This document shows positions 46,956-54,796 of a stretch of 64,000 bases of DNA, in pieces. The notes below the pieces were generated by a model. That model was not told the origin of the DNA and searched no databases. It saw only the letters and a program-made list of their open reading frames with translations. The stretch comes from Streptomyces sp. CMB-StM0423. Lineage in GTDB: Bacteria; Actinomycetota; Actinomycetes; Streptomycetales; Streptomycetaceae. Both the position numbers and the translations under genes were made by a program. The stretch spans positions 3,546,501 to 3,610,500 of the forward strand of contig NZ_CP025407.1 in the NCBI RefSeq assembly GCF_002847285.1, read 5' to 3'. The first letter of the stretch is position 1. Each line of letters starts with the position of its first letter.

Positions 46956-49022
46956 TCAGACGTCCGGGTCCGTCCAGGGGCCCCTGATCATGGCCACCTG
47001 CTCCCCGGAGAGCGCTCCGGTGTAGGTGCGGACTTCGTCGATCGCGGCGGTCATCGGGTCTGTCCAGCCGGTGGCGGTGCGGGCGCGGCCGAGTTGGAGG
47101 CCCGTGGTGGCGGGCCAGGTGGCGGCGTCGGGGAGGGGGAGGTCGGCGGCGAGCATGCCGTCGGTGTAGAGGCGGATGCGGTCGGCGGCGTCGTCGTGGA
47201 CGACGGCGACGTGCTGGCCCCACGGGTTCGCGTACGCCTCCGTCACGGTGTGCGTCGCGGTCGGGGTGTCGGCATCGGCGACGACGAGTTCCCATGCCCC
47301 GGTGTCCACCTCGTAGCGGACCTCGACGGCGTTGGTGTGGTCGCCTGGGAGGGAGAACAGGGTCATGTCCCGGGTGGGCAGGTCGTAGCCGAAGCGGACG
47401 TACGCGGCGAGCGAGTAGCCGGCGGTGGTGTCGACGGGCGGGGTGGCCGTGGCGGCGTAGCCGCCGTTGCCGGTGAGTTCGAGGTGGCCGGTCCCGGCGA
47501 TCGGGTCGGCATCGGTGACGGCCGCGCCGTCGGACAGGGTGAGGGGCCGGCCGCCGGTGTATTCGGGGCTGGTGCCGCCGGAGGCTTCGTCGAGCATCCA
47601 GTAGCCCGTGCGCTTGGCCTTACGGGTCGCCAGCGTCGTGGCCTCGTCCGCGACCACGACGCGGTCCCAGACACGGACGTCCGCCAGGCGGCCGCGCCAG
47701 TTGCCCGCATGGCCCGCGGCGGTACGTACCCGGCCCAGTTGCAGGTCACCGGCCGCCGCGGCGGCGGTGGCGCCTTCCGCCGTCGCCGCGAGGCGGCCGT
47801 CGACGTAGAGGCGGGCGGTCCTGGCCGGGGCGTCGTACACCGCCGTGAGGTGCGCCCACTTGCCGGTCGCCGCCGCGCCGCCCGTCGCCCGGACCGGGTC
47901 GGCGGTCCCGTCCGCGACCGCGAGGGACCAGCGGCCGTCGTGGATGCCCAGCGCGAACGACGCGGGTATCGCACCGCCGTCCTGGCTGAGCACGGTCATC
48001 CCGTCCCCGGCCGTCGTCTCCGGCCGCGCCCACGCGGCGACGGCGAAGGATTCGGAGGTGTCCGCGATCGCGGTCCGCGGGGTCAGGTAGGCGCCGGGGG
48101 TGCCGTCCAGGGCGGCGGCCGTCCCGTACGCGGTGCCCTCCGGACCTGCGGCGCCGAAGGTGACGCCCGTGCCCGCCGTGGCCGCCGCGCTGCCGGTGGT
48201 GGGCACCGCCTCACTCGCGCCCGCGGCGTCGCCGAGCGCCCAACTCGCCACCTGCGCCCGGCCCGAGCTGACGCGGATGGTGTAACTCGCGGGCGCTGAC
48301 GTGACGCCCGCCCTGCTCACGGACTGGACCTCGAAGAAGAACACACCGGACCGCTCGGGGGTCCACGTGATGGTCACCGGCTCGCCGGGGGCGGGGGCGT
48401 CGACCAGGCCGGTGTGTGAGCCGTTGATGGTGTAGAGGTACTTGACCGTCTCCTCGGTCGGCGCGTCGAAGGTGAACCGGCCGGGGACGCCGACGCCGTC
48501 GGTCCAGCCCTCGGGGTCCGCCGGGTAGTCGGGGGAGGAGATCACGGGCGGCGCGGGCACGGTGGTGTCGTAGACGAACTCGCAGGGGCCTGCGCCTTCT
48601 TCCGAGCTCCACGGCCCCCACGCCGTGCCGTCCCAGGCCCGCACCCGCCACTGGACCGGTGTGTCCTCGGGGATGCCCTCCCGCCGCAGATGCCAGAAGA
48701 ACTCGGCGCCGCTGGGCTCCGACGTCGTGGTCAGCTCGCGCTTCTGCGCCTGCCCGGTCGGGTCCTGCCAGCCCAGCTCGAACTGCGCCACGAGCCTGTC
48801 GCCGTCCGGGTCGTGCAGGACCGCGCCGAGCACGGGCGCGCCCTTGACGTACGGCCGGTCGGCCCCCGCGGCGCAGGGTCGGGACCACGTGGTGAGGTCG
48901 GCTGTGGCCGGCCGGTCGGGCGCGGCGTTCGCGGCGGCCGCCGCCGTGAGGGGCGTCGCCGCCAGCGCGGCGGACAGTGCCGCGGCGGCGAAGGCGGAAC
49001 GTAAGAGAGCGTGACGGGCCAA
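46956..49022 (-). CDS. Secreted protein with two LamG-like (concanavalin-type) domains
   Basis: The 688-residue protein starts at TTG 49022, supported by AGGAGG seven bases upstream. Residues 1-34 are a Sec signal peptide (ALLRSAFAAAALSAALAATP, ANAAP). A fibronectin-like part follows (PVQWRVRAWDGTAWGPWSSE; VKYLYTINGS), then two LamG-type domains: the first with FAVAAWARPE, WAHLTAVYDAPARTARLYVD and GRLADVRVWDR, the second with GYSLAAYVRFGY, VAVVHDDAADRIRLYTDG and AIDEVRTYTGALS. LamG domains bind carbohydrate or protein ligands; no catalytic domain is seen. A TTA codon at residue 7 together with the TTG start suggests limited or developmentally timed expression. Confidence 0.85.
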   Translation of the reverse strand: MARHALLRSAFAAAALSAALAATPLTAAAAANAAPDRPATADLTTWSRPCAAGADRPYVKGAPVLGAVLHDPDGDRLVAQFELGWQDPTGQAQKRELTTTSEPSGAEFFWHLRREGIPEDTPVQWRVRAWDGTAWGPWSSEEGAGPCEFVYDTTVPAPPVISSPDYPADPEGWTDGVGVPGRFTFDAPTEETVKYLYTINGSHTGLVDAPAPGEPVTITWTPERSGVFFFEVQSVSRAGVTSAPASYTIRVSSGRAQVASWALGDAAGASEAVPTTGSAAATAGTGVTFGAAGPEGTAYGTAAALDGTPGAYLTPRTAIADTSESFAVAAWARPETTAGDGMTVLSQDGGAIPASFALGIHDGRWSLAVADGTADPVRATGGAAATGKWAHLTAVYDAPARTARLYVDGRLAATAEGATAAAAAGDLQLGRVRTAAGHAGNWRGRLADVRVWDRVVVADEATTLATRKAKRTGYWMLDEASGGTSPEYTGGRPLTLSDGAAVTDADPIAGTGHLELTGNGGYAATATPPVDTTAGYSLAAYVRFGYDLPTRDMTLFSLPGDHTNAVEVRYEVDTGAWELVVADADTPTATHTVTEAYANPWGQHVAVVHDDAADRIRLYTDGMLAADLPLPDAATWPATTGLQLGRARTATGWTDPMTAAIDEVRTYTGALSGEQVAMIRGPWTDPDV

Positions 49023-49164
49023 GGTTTCCCTCCTGGGTGAGAACCGACGGGATTTCTCCTGGCGGAGGGTGTGGGGCCCCTCAAGGCATTGCGCTCGCGC
49101 AGCCTAACAACCCGCTGTGACAATGCATCTACGCGCAGTTCCGGCAAGAGGGCGCGGACGCGTG

Positions 49165-49192
49165 CGGGCCCCCTCCCGGGGGAGGGGGCCCG
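49165..49192 (-). terminator. Hairpin terminator after the RNA helicase gene
   Basis: Perfect 12-base arms (CGGGCCCCCTCC and complement) around CGGG, 12 bases beyond the helicase stop on the minus strand. Confidence 0.75.
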
Positions 49193-49204
49193 TCGGTGGT
49201 GCGG

Positions 49205-51382
49205 TCAGCCCTTGCGGTTGTTGCGGTCCTGGCGCTTCCAGCGGGGCTTGTCCGTACGGCGGTCGTCCGTGGTGCGGCGGTCGTGGCTGTACGGGCGGCC
49301 GTCGCGGTGGTCCCGGCCGGCCGGGCGGTCGCCGCCGAAACGGGAGCGGTCCGCGGACTCGCGGCGCTCGTAGGGGCGGCGGTTGTCGCGGTCGTAGGGG
49401 CGGGCGGCGCCGCGGTCGTCGCGGCGGGGGTAGGAGCGGGTGCCGCGGTCGTACGGGCGGGTGCCGCGGTCGTCGCGGCGGGTGTCGCGGCGGTCGTACG
49501 AGCGGGGCTCACGGCTGCCGTACGAGCGGTCGTCGCGGCGGTCGTCGCGGCGGTCGTCCCGGCGGTCGTACGACGGGCGCTCGTCGCGGCGGTCGTAGGA
49601 GCGCTCGTCGCGGCGGTCGTAGGAGCGCTCGTCGCGGCGGTCGCCGCGGTAGCCGCGGGTCTCCCGCGGCTCGCGGTAGTCCCTGCCGTCGCGGTCGTTG
49701 CGCCGGTTGTCCCCCGACCTGTCGAAGTCGCGGAAGCGCTGCTCCCTGCGGTCGGGCCGGGTGCCGGTGCGGTTGTACGGGCGGTCGGTGCGGTCGCCCC
49801 GGTCGGTGCGGTCCGTACGGGCCTCGTACGGAGCCTCCTCCGCCCGCAGCTCCGCCGGCGCCTCGTCCTGCGCCACCGGCTCCGCCGGCTGCTCCGGCGT
49901 CACGCCCGCGCGCGTCGCCAGGCGGGTCGCCTCCGCGCGCAGGTCCACCGCGTGCTTGCGGGCCCGCTCCAACTGGGCCTCCAACTGCGTCACATCCCGC
50001 TCCGCAGCCGTCGCCGCCTGGGCGGCCGAGTCCGCCTGCACCTCGTCGATCGACCGTGCGCCGGTGATCCGCGCCACGTCGGGGTCGAACGCCCCGCGCC
50101 CGCTGATGATGTGCCGCGAGGCGTCCACCGCCGCGTCCTCCAGCAGGCGGAAGACCGTGCGGCGCTGGTGCGGCAGCGCGAGGGAGACGACCGTGCCGGA
50201 CTCGCCCGCGCGGGCCGTGCGGCCGGCGCGGTGCAGGTAGTCCTTGTGGTCGCCGGCCGGGTCGACGTTCAGCACCAGGTCGATGCCGTCGACGTGGATG
50301 CCCCGCGCGGCGACGTCCGTCGCCACCAGCGCGTGCACCCGGCCGTCCTTGAAGTCGGCCAGCGTGTGCGTCCGCGCGCCCTGCGTCATGCCGCCGTGCA
50401 GCGCGGCGGCGCGCACGCCGGTCTCGCGGAGCTGGTCGGCGACGCGGTCGGCGCCGAGCTGGGTGCGTACGAAGACGATGGTGCGGCCCTTGCGCGCCGC
50501 GATGGCGGCCGTGACCGGCGCCTTGTCGCGCGGCTTCACGACGAGCACGTGGTGCGTCATCGTCGTCACCGCGCCCGCCGACGGGTCCACCTCGTGGCTG
50601 ACCGGGTCGACGAGGTAGCGCTCGACGAGTGTGCCGACGCCCTTGTCCAGCGTCGCGGAGAACAGCATCCGCTGGCCGCCCGGCGGCACCTGGTCGAGCA
50701 GCTCGGTGACCTCGGGCAGGAAGCCCAGGTCGGCCATCTGGTCGGCCTCGTCGAGGACGGTGATCTGCACCCGGTCCAGGGAGCAGGCGCCGCGGTCGAT
50801 GATGTCGCGCAGCCGGCCGGGGGTGGCGACGAGCACGTCGACGCCGCGCTCCAGCGCGCCGATCTGGCGGCCCATGGACGTACCGCCGCAGACGACCTTC
50901 ATCGACAGCCGCAGCACGTCACCGTACGGCTGGAGCGCGTCGGCGACCTGCATGGCCAGCTCGCGCGTCGGGGTGAGGATGAGGCCGCGGGGGCGCTTGG
51001 GGTCGGTGTGGCCGCCGGCGAGGGTCGCGAGCAGCGGCAGGCCGAAGGAGAGGGTCTTGCCGGAGCCGGTACGGCCGCGGCCGAGGACGTCGCGCCCGGC
51101 GAGGGCGTCGGGGATGGTGGCGGCCTGGATCGGGAACGGGGTGGTGACGCCGTAGTCCGCGAGCTTGGCCACGACGCCGCGGGGCAGGCCGAGGTCGCCG
51201 AAGGTCGGCGCGGCGGCCTCCGGAGCGTCGTCGGTAGCGGTGGTGGTGTCGGTGGTGTCGGTGGTGTCGGTCGCCTCGGTGGTGTCGGTCGCCTCGGTGG
51301 TCTCGGTCGCCTCGGTGATCTCGGTCACCTCGGGCGTCTCCGCCTCGTCGAGGGCAGGGGCGAGCACAGGGATTTCAGACAT
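49205..51382 (-). CDS. DEAD-box ATP-dependent RNA helicase with Arg/Asp/Tyr-rich tail
   Basis: The 725-residue protein has all helicase motifs in order: Q motif (FPIQAATI), GRTGSGKT, PTRELA, TPGR, DEAD (VLDEADQM), SAT, then the second lobe with TIVFVR, VATDVAARGIHVDGID and HRAGRTARAG. A Thr/Glu/Asp repeat region (about 35 residues, TEATETTEATDTTEATDTTD) precedes the core. The last ~190 residues are a low-complexity tail of DRRDERSYDRRDER-type units, probably RNA-binding or condensate-forming. These enzymes remodel structured RNA and often act in cold adaptation or RNA decay. ATG 51382 has GGAAGG 13 bases upstream, and a long leader precedes it. Confidence 0.93.
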   Translation of the reverse strand: MSEIPVLAPALDEAETPEVTEITEATETTEATDTTEATDTTDTTDTTTATDDAPEAAAPTFGDLGLPRGVVAKLADYGVTTPFPIQAATIPDALAGRDVLGRGRTGSGKTLSFGLPLLATLAGGHTDPKRPRGLILTPTRELAMQVADALQPYGDVLRLSMKVVCGGTSMGRQIGALERGVDVLVATPGRLRDIIDRGACSLDRVQITVLDEADQMADLGFLPEVTELLDQVPPGGQRMLFSATLDKGVGTLVERYLVDPVSHEVDPSAGAVTTMTHHVLVVKPRDKAPVTAAIAARKGRTIVFVRTQLGADRVADQLRETGVRAAALHGGMTQGARTHTLADFKDGRVHALVATDVAARGIHVDGIDLVLNVDPAGDHKDYLHRAGRTARAGESGTVVSLALPHQRRTVFRLLEDAAVDASRHIISGRGAFDPDVARITGARSIDEVQADSAAQAATAAERDVTQLEAQLERARKHAVDLRAEATRLATRAGVTPEQPAEPVAQDEAPAELRAEEAPYEARTDRTDRGDRTDRPYNRTGTRPDRREQRFRDFDRSGDNRRNDRDGRDYREPRETRGYRGDRRDERSYDRRDERSYDRRDERPSYDRRDDRRDDRRDDRSYGSREPRSYDRRDTRRDDRGTRPYDRGTRSYPRRDDRGAARPYDRDNRRPYERRESADRSRFGGDRPAGRDHRDGRPYSHDRRTTDDRRTDKPRWKRQDRNNRKG
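49577..49643. repeat. 24-base tandem repeat in the helicase tail
   Basis: GCGCTCGTCGCGGCGGTCGT followed by AGGA (24 bases) is repeated at 49577-49600 and 49601-49624, with most of a third copy to 49643. In frame on the minus strand it encodes SYDRRDER units of the low-complexity tail. Confidence 0.8.
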
Positions 51383-51716
51383 GAGCGAGTGAAAGCCTTC
51401 CGCAGTCGTCGGCACGCGCCACGACTCCGCGGCGGATTTACACGGACCGCCTCTTGCGGTCTGCCACGGCAGGGAAGGGAACGCGCCACACACGGCGCGC
51501 TTCGGTGGGGCGCCGGGCAAATGGGATCAAACGATCTACCAGAGTACGCACCCGGTGGGCCGGCTGGCAAATCCGTTCCGCGGGCACGGCTCGCGGGGTG
51601 GCGTCCCAGGGCGCGTGGATCGGGTACGCGCCGGTCGGCGCGCCCCACGACGCGCCCCGTGTCCTCCGCGGGCGCTGGGGAGTTGAGCGTACGACACGTC
51701 CTGAAAGGGGCTCCCC
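51383..51716. other. Divergent spacer: helicase leader and lipoprotein promoter region
   Basis: No gene is seen. On the helicase side a short hairpin (GACCGC/GCGGTC, 51445-51461, loop CTCTT) lies 60-80 bases ahead of the helicase start and may be part of a structured 5' leader, as is common for cold-inducible RNA helicases. On the other side GAAAGGGG (51702-51709) is the ribosome site of the lipoprotein gene. No clear promoter hexamers stand out. Confidence 0.4.
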
Positions 51717-52265
51717 ATGCCTGAGCCGACAGCCCGTGCCGCCCTGCGGATCTCAGCCGCCACGCTGGCGGTGCTGGCGCTCGGCGGGTGCATGACCGTC
51801 TCCGGCTCCGGCAGGCCCGGCGCCCCCGACCCCGGCCCGGGCCGCAGCGGCACCGAGCCCGACGGCGGCGTACGGGTCAACGACGGACCGTCCGCCGCGG
51901 CCGGCGCCACCGGCACCGGCGAGGCGGGCGGCGCCGGGGGCGCCGCCGGGGAGCGCGACGGTGACGAGAAGGACCCCTCCGCTACGGGCCGGAAGAGCGG
52001 CGGCGCGGCCGACCCGGCGTCGCCGTCCCCCCGCGCCGGCGAACCCGCCGACGCGGGCGGCACCGGCGGCACCCCGGACCCCCCGCAGCCCACCACCCCG
52101 CGCCCCCGCCCCCAGCCGACGACCCCGTCCCCGACCCCCACGGTCCCGGACCCGACGCCGACCCCCACACCGACCCCGACCCCGACGCCCACCGACGACG
52201 ACACGACCACCGGCGGCACAGCCGCCGGCGCCGGCGGCTCCTCCCCCCGACTCCCCTCAGCCTGA
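51717..52265 (+). CDS. Lipoprotein with low-complexity Pro/Thr tail
   Basis: The 182-residue protein starts MPEPTARAALRISAATLAVL, followed by the lipobox LALGGC, so Cys25 is the probable lipid anchor after signal peptidase II cleavage. The mature part is Gly/Ala/Asp-rich and then Pro/Thr-rich (TPSPTPTVPDPTPTPTPTPT), an extended spacer-like structure with no fold recognised. GAAAGGGG precedes the ATG. Cell-surface location is likely; role unknown. Confidence 0.75.
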   Translation: MPEPTARAALRISAATLAVLALGGCMTVSGSGRPGAPDPGPGRSGTEPDGGVRVNDGPSAAAGATGTGEAGGAGGAAGERDGDEKDPSATGRKSGGAADPASPSPRAGEPADAGGTGGTPDPPQPTTPRPRPQPTTPSPTPTVPDPTPTPTPTPTPTPTDDDTTTGGTAAGAGGSSPRLPSA

Positions 52266-52297
52266 CCGCCACCACTCCCGGATGACGGGCGGCAGGC

Positions 52298-52569
52298 TCA
52301 CGCGCGGAAGTCCAGGCGGGTGGAGACGAGGCTCGCCGCGGAGAACCCGGTGCTCAGGGTGAGGGCGATCCACTCCAGCGGGGCTCCGGCATCCCGCCGG
52401 TGCCCGTGTCCGCGCGTTGCCCGGCGATGGTGACGTGCCGGCCCACGGTCCGGTCCCCGGCCAGCCGGCAGGCGAAGCGGGCGGTCAGGTCCTCGCCGCC
52501 GGGGCCCGGTTCCCCGGGCCGTCCCTCGTCTCCGATGCGTACCCGCGCACGCCCCCACGCTCCTGGCGA
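52298..52569 (-). pseudogene. Frameshifted remnant of a small protein, possibly EACC1-like
   Basis: On the minus strand one frame reads RVRIGDEGRPGEPGPGGEDL and LTARFACRLAGDRTVGRHVT up to GGMPEP, where sense jumps one base to PLEWIALTLSTGFSAASLVS ending in LDFRA and a stop at 52298. Restoring one C near 52385 joins the two. No start codon or ribosome site remains upstream. The ending resembles short effector-associated adaptor proteins of actinomycete conflict systems, but that link is weak. Confidence 0.4.
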
Positions 52570-52641
52570 AACGCGTCACCACCCCGTCCCGCACGGTGAG
52601 TTGCATCATCGCCGCACGCGCGCCGCCCCCGGGCGGCTTCC

Positions 52642-53001
52642 TCAGCCGTACCCCAGGGCGTGCAGTCTGTCGTCGTCGATGCCGAAGTGGTGGGCGATCT
52701 CGTGGACCACCGTGATCTCCGTCTCCGCCACCACGTCCTCCCGCGACTCGCACATCCGCAGCGTCGGTCCGCGGTAGATCGTGATCCGGTCCGGCAGCAC
52801 CCCCGCGTACCACTCGCCGCGCTCCGTCAGCGGCGTGCCCTCGTAGAGGCCGAGCAGGCCGGGGTCGTCCGGCGGCGGCTCGGGTTCGACGAAGACCGCG
52901 ACGTTGTCCATCAGGCGGGTCAGCTCCGCCGGGATCCGGTCGAGCGCCTGCGCGACCAGTTCCTCGAACTCCTCGTTCGACATGTCCAGCACATGGCCCA
53001 T
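52642..53001 (-). CDS. Small zincin-like metallopeptidase
   Basis: The 119-residue protein has the layout of the conserved actinobacterial minimal zincin family: FEELVAQALDRIPAELTRLM, DNVAVFVEPEPPPDDPGLLG, ITIYRGPTLRMC and the zinc motif EITVVHEIAHHFGIDDDRL with HExxH at its centre. Cytoplasmic; physiological substrate unknown. ATG 53001 is used; a Met at residue 7 is an alternative. Divergent from the metallophosphoesterase gene. Confidence 0.88.
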   Translation of the reverse strand: MGHVLDMSNEEFEELVAQALDRIPAELTRLMDNVAVFVEPEPPPDDPGLLGLYEGTPLTERGEWYAGVLPDRITIYRGPTLRMCESREDVVAETEITVVHEIAHHFGIDDDRLHALGYG

Positions 53002-53052
53002 TCTGCTTCAGGCCGCTGAATACTGACGGGTCACACCGGGCATACGTTGCGA

Positions 53053-54693
53053 ATGGCCCGCGAAGTGCCTTTTGCGGTCTCGCCCGTCCGCGCACTGTTC
53101 GAGCGGCTCCGCCGCGCCCCCGCCCGTGTCCGCCGATTCCCCGCCGCCGTCCGCCGCCTGGCCGACCGGGCGCGCGGAGCGCGGCGGGCGCGCCCGCCGC
53201 GCGCGCCCCGGCGGCGCCGGGTCGAGTCGTCTCTCGTCCAGCGCCCCCACCCGTACGCGCGCGCCCTCGGCCTCGCCGCCGTCACGGTCGTCGGGGCCGG
53301 GCTCGGGCTGCTCGTCGTCGGCGGGGTCGAGACGTCGGTGGGGCCGATGGACACCCGGATGGCGCTCACCCCGAGCGTCACCGGCGACACCCGGATCAGC
53401 GTCTCGCCGCTCGGCGCCATCGACATGGACAGCCACGACGCCCCCCTCCGTCTCGACGTCGAGGTCGAGCGGCTCGACCCGGACCGCTCCCGGGCGCTCG
53501 TCGCGCACCCCGAGGAGTTCTCCGGGCTGGAGGACGAGGTGGCCGCGGACATCCTCCGGAGCATGTTCGATCTGGGCGTACGCTCCGGGGGCGCCGCCCT
53601 CGTCGGCGCGACCGCGCTCGGGCTCGCCGTCTACCGCACGCCGCGCCGGGCGCTGGCCGCCGGCGGGCTGGCGCTCGCGCTGCTCGCCGCCTCCGGCGCC
53701 GCCGCCTTCGCGACGTGGAACCCCAAGTCCGTGCTGGAGCCGAAGTACTCCGGGCTGCTGACCAGCGCGCCCAGCGTCATCGGCGACGCGCGCAGCATCG
53801 TCACCGAGTTCGACGTGTACCAGCAGGAGCTGGCCCGCCTGGTGACCAACGTCAGCAAGCTGTACGACGCCGCCTCCACCCTCCCCGCGTACCGCCCCGA
53901 CCCCTCCACCGTCCGCTTCCTGCACGTCTCCGACATGCACCTCAACCCCGCCGCCTGGGGCATCATCCGCTCCCTCGTCGACCAGTACGAGCTGGACGCG
54001 GTCATCGACACCGGCGACACGATGGACCACGGCTCGGAGGCCGAGAACGTCTATCTCGACCCGATCGCCACGCTCGGCGTCCCGTACGTGTGGGTCCGCG
54101 GCAACCACGACTCGCTCGCCACTCAGGCCGCCGTCGAGCGGCAGAAGAACGCGCGGGTCGTGGACGACGGCGAGTCGGTGGTGGTGGCCGGGGTGCGGAT
54201 CGCGGGGATCGGCGATCCGCAGTTCACCCCCGACCGCTCCGTCGCCGCGGCCGGCGACCCCGCGGAGACGGCGGCGGGCGAGCGGCTGGCCGCGGCGCTC
54301 ACCGGGCTACGGGACCGGGGCCGGCCCGCGGACCTGGCCGTCGCGCACAACCCGGTCGCGCTGGAGCAGGTCGACGGCCTGGTGCCGCTGGCGCTTGCCG
54401 GCCACCGCCACCACCGCAAGCAGCACGATCTGCCGGAGGGTACGCGGCTGATGGTCGAGGGCTCGGCGGGCGGCGGCGGGCTGCGCGCGGTGGAGGAGGA
54501 CGCACCGGAGAAGGTGAGCGCGTCCGTGCTCTATCTCGACCGGAGTACGCGCAGGCTGCAGGCGTGGGACGAGATCACGCTGGGCGGGCTGGGGATGACG
54601 TCGGCGGAGGTCAGCCGCCATCTCATGGAGGAGAACCGGCCCGGTGGCGCCGATGGGACGGACCCGTCGGGTGCCCCCGGCGAGGACTCTTGA
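53053..54693 (+). CDS. Membrane-bound metallophosphoesterase
   Basis: The 546-residue protein has an Arg-rich cytoplasmic start, a first transmembrane helix (LAAVTVVGAGLGLLVVGGVE), an extracytoplasmic beta region, two further hydrophobic helices (GAALVGATALGLAVY, AGGLALALLAASGAAAF) and a C-terminal calcineurin-like phosphoesterase domain. Metal-binding motifs: VSDMHL (DxH), DTGDTMDHG (GDxxDxG), RGNHDS (GNHD) and AGHRHH (GHxH). Predicted outward- or inward-facing phosphatase/phosphodiesterase; substrate unknown. ATG 53053 is chosen over a TTG two codons earlier; no strong ribosome site is present. Confidence 0.88.
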   Translation: MAREVPFAVSPVRALFERLRRAPARVRRFPAAVRRLADRARGARRARPPRAPRRRRVESSLVQRPHPYARALGLAAVTVVGAGLGLLVVGGVETSVGPMDTRMALTPSVTGDTRISVSPLGAIDMDSHDAPLRLDVEVERLDPDRSRALVAHPEEFSGLEDEVAADILRSMFDLGVRSGGAALVGATALGLAVYRTPRRALAAGGLALALLAASGAAAFATWNPKSVLEPKYSGLLTSAPSVIGDARSIVTEFDVYQQELARLVTNVSKLYDAASTLPAYRPDPSTVRFLHVSDMHLNPAAWGIIRSLVDQYELDAVIDTGDTMDHGSEAENVYLDPIATLGVPYVWVRGNHDSLATQAAVERQKNARVVDDGESVVVAGVRIAGIGDPQFTPDRSVAAAGDPAETAAGERLAAALTGLRDRGRPADLAVAHNPVALEQVDGLVPLALAGHRHHRKQHDLPEGTRLMVEGSAGGGGLRAVEEDAPEKVSASVLYLDRSTRRLQAWDEITLGGLGMTSAEVSRHLMEENRPGGADGTDPSGAPGEDS

Positions 54694-54796
54694 CAGCCCT
54701 CCCTCACAAGAATTAACTCAACCAGACGCGAACCAACAGAGTGCAACACGTCAGTTCATCGGTTCCTCCTGCTCATCCGATGTGTAAGGAGCACCC

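Noticed and set aside
49577..49643. Helicase-tail repeats considered as a CRISPR array
   Set aside because: They are 24-base in-frame coding repeats without spacers.
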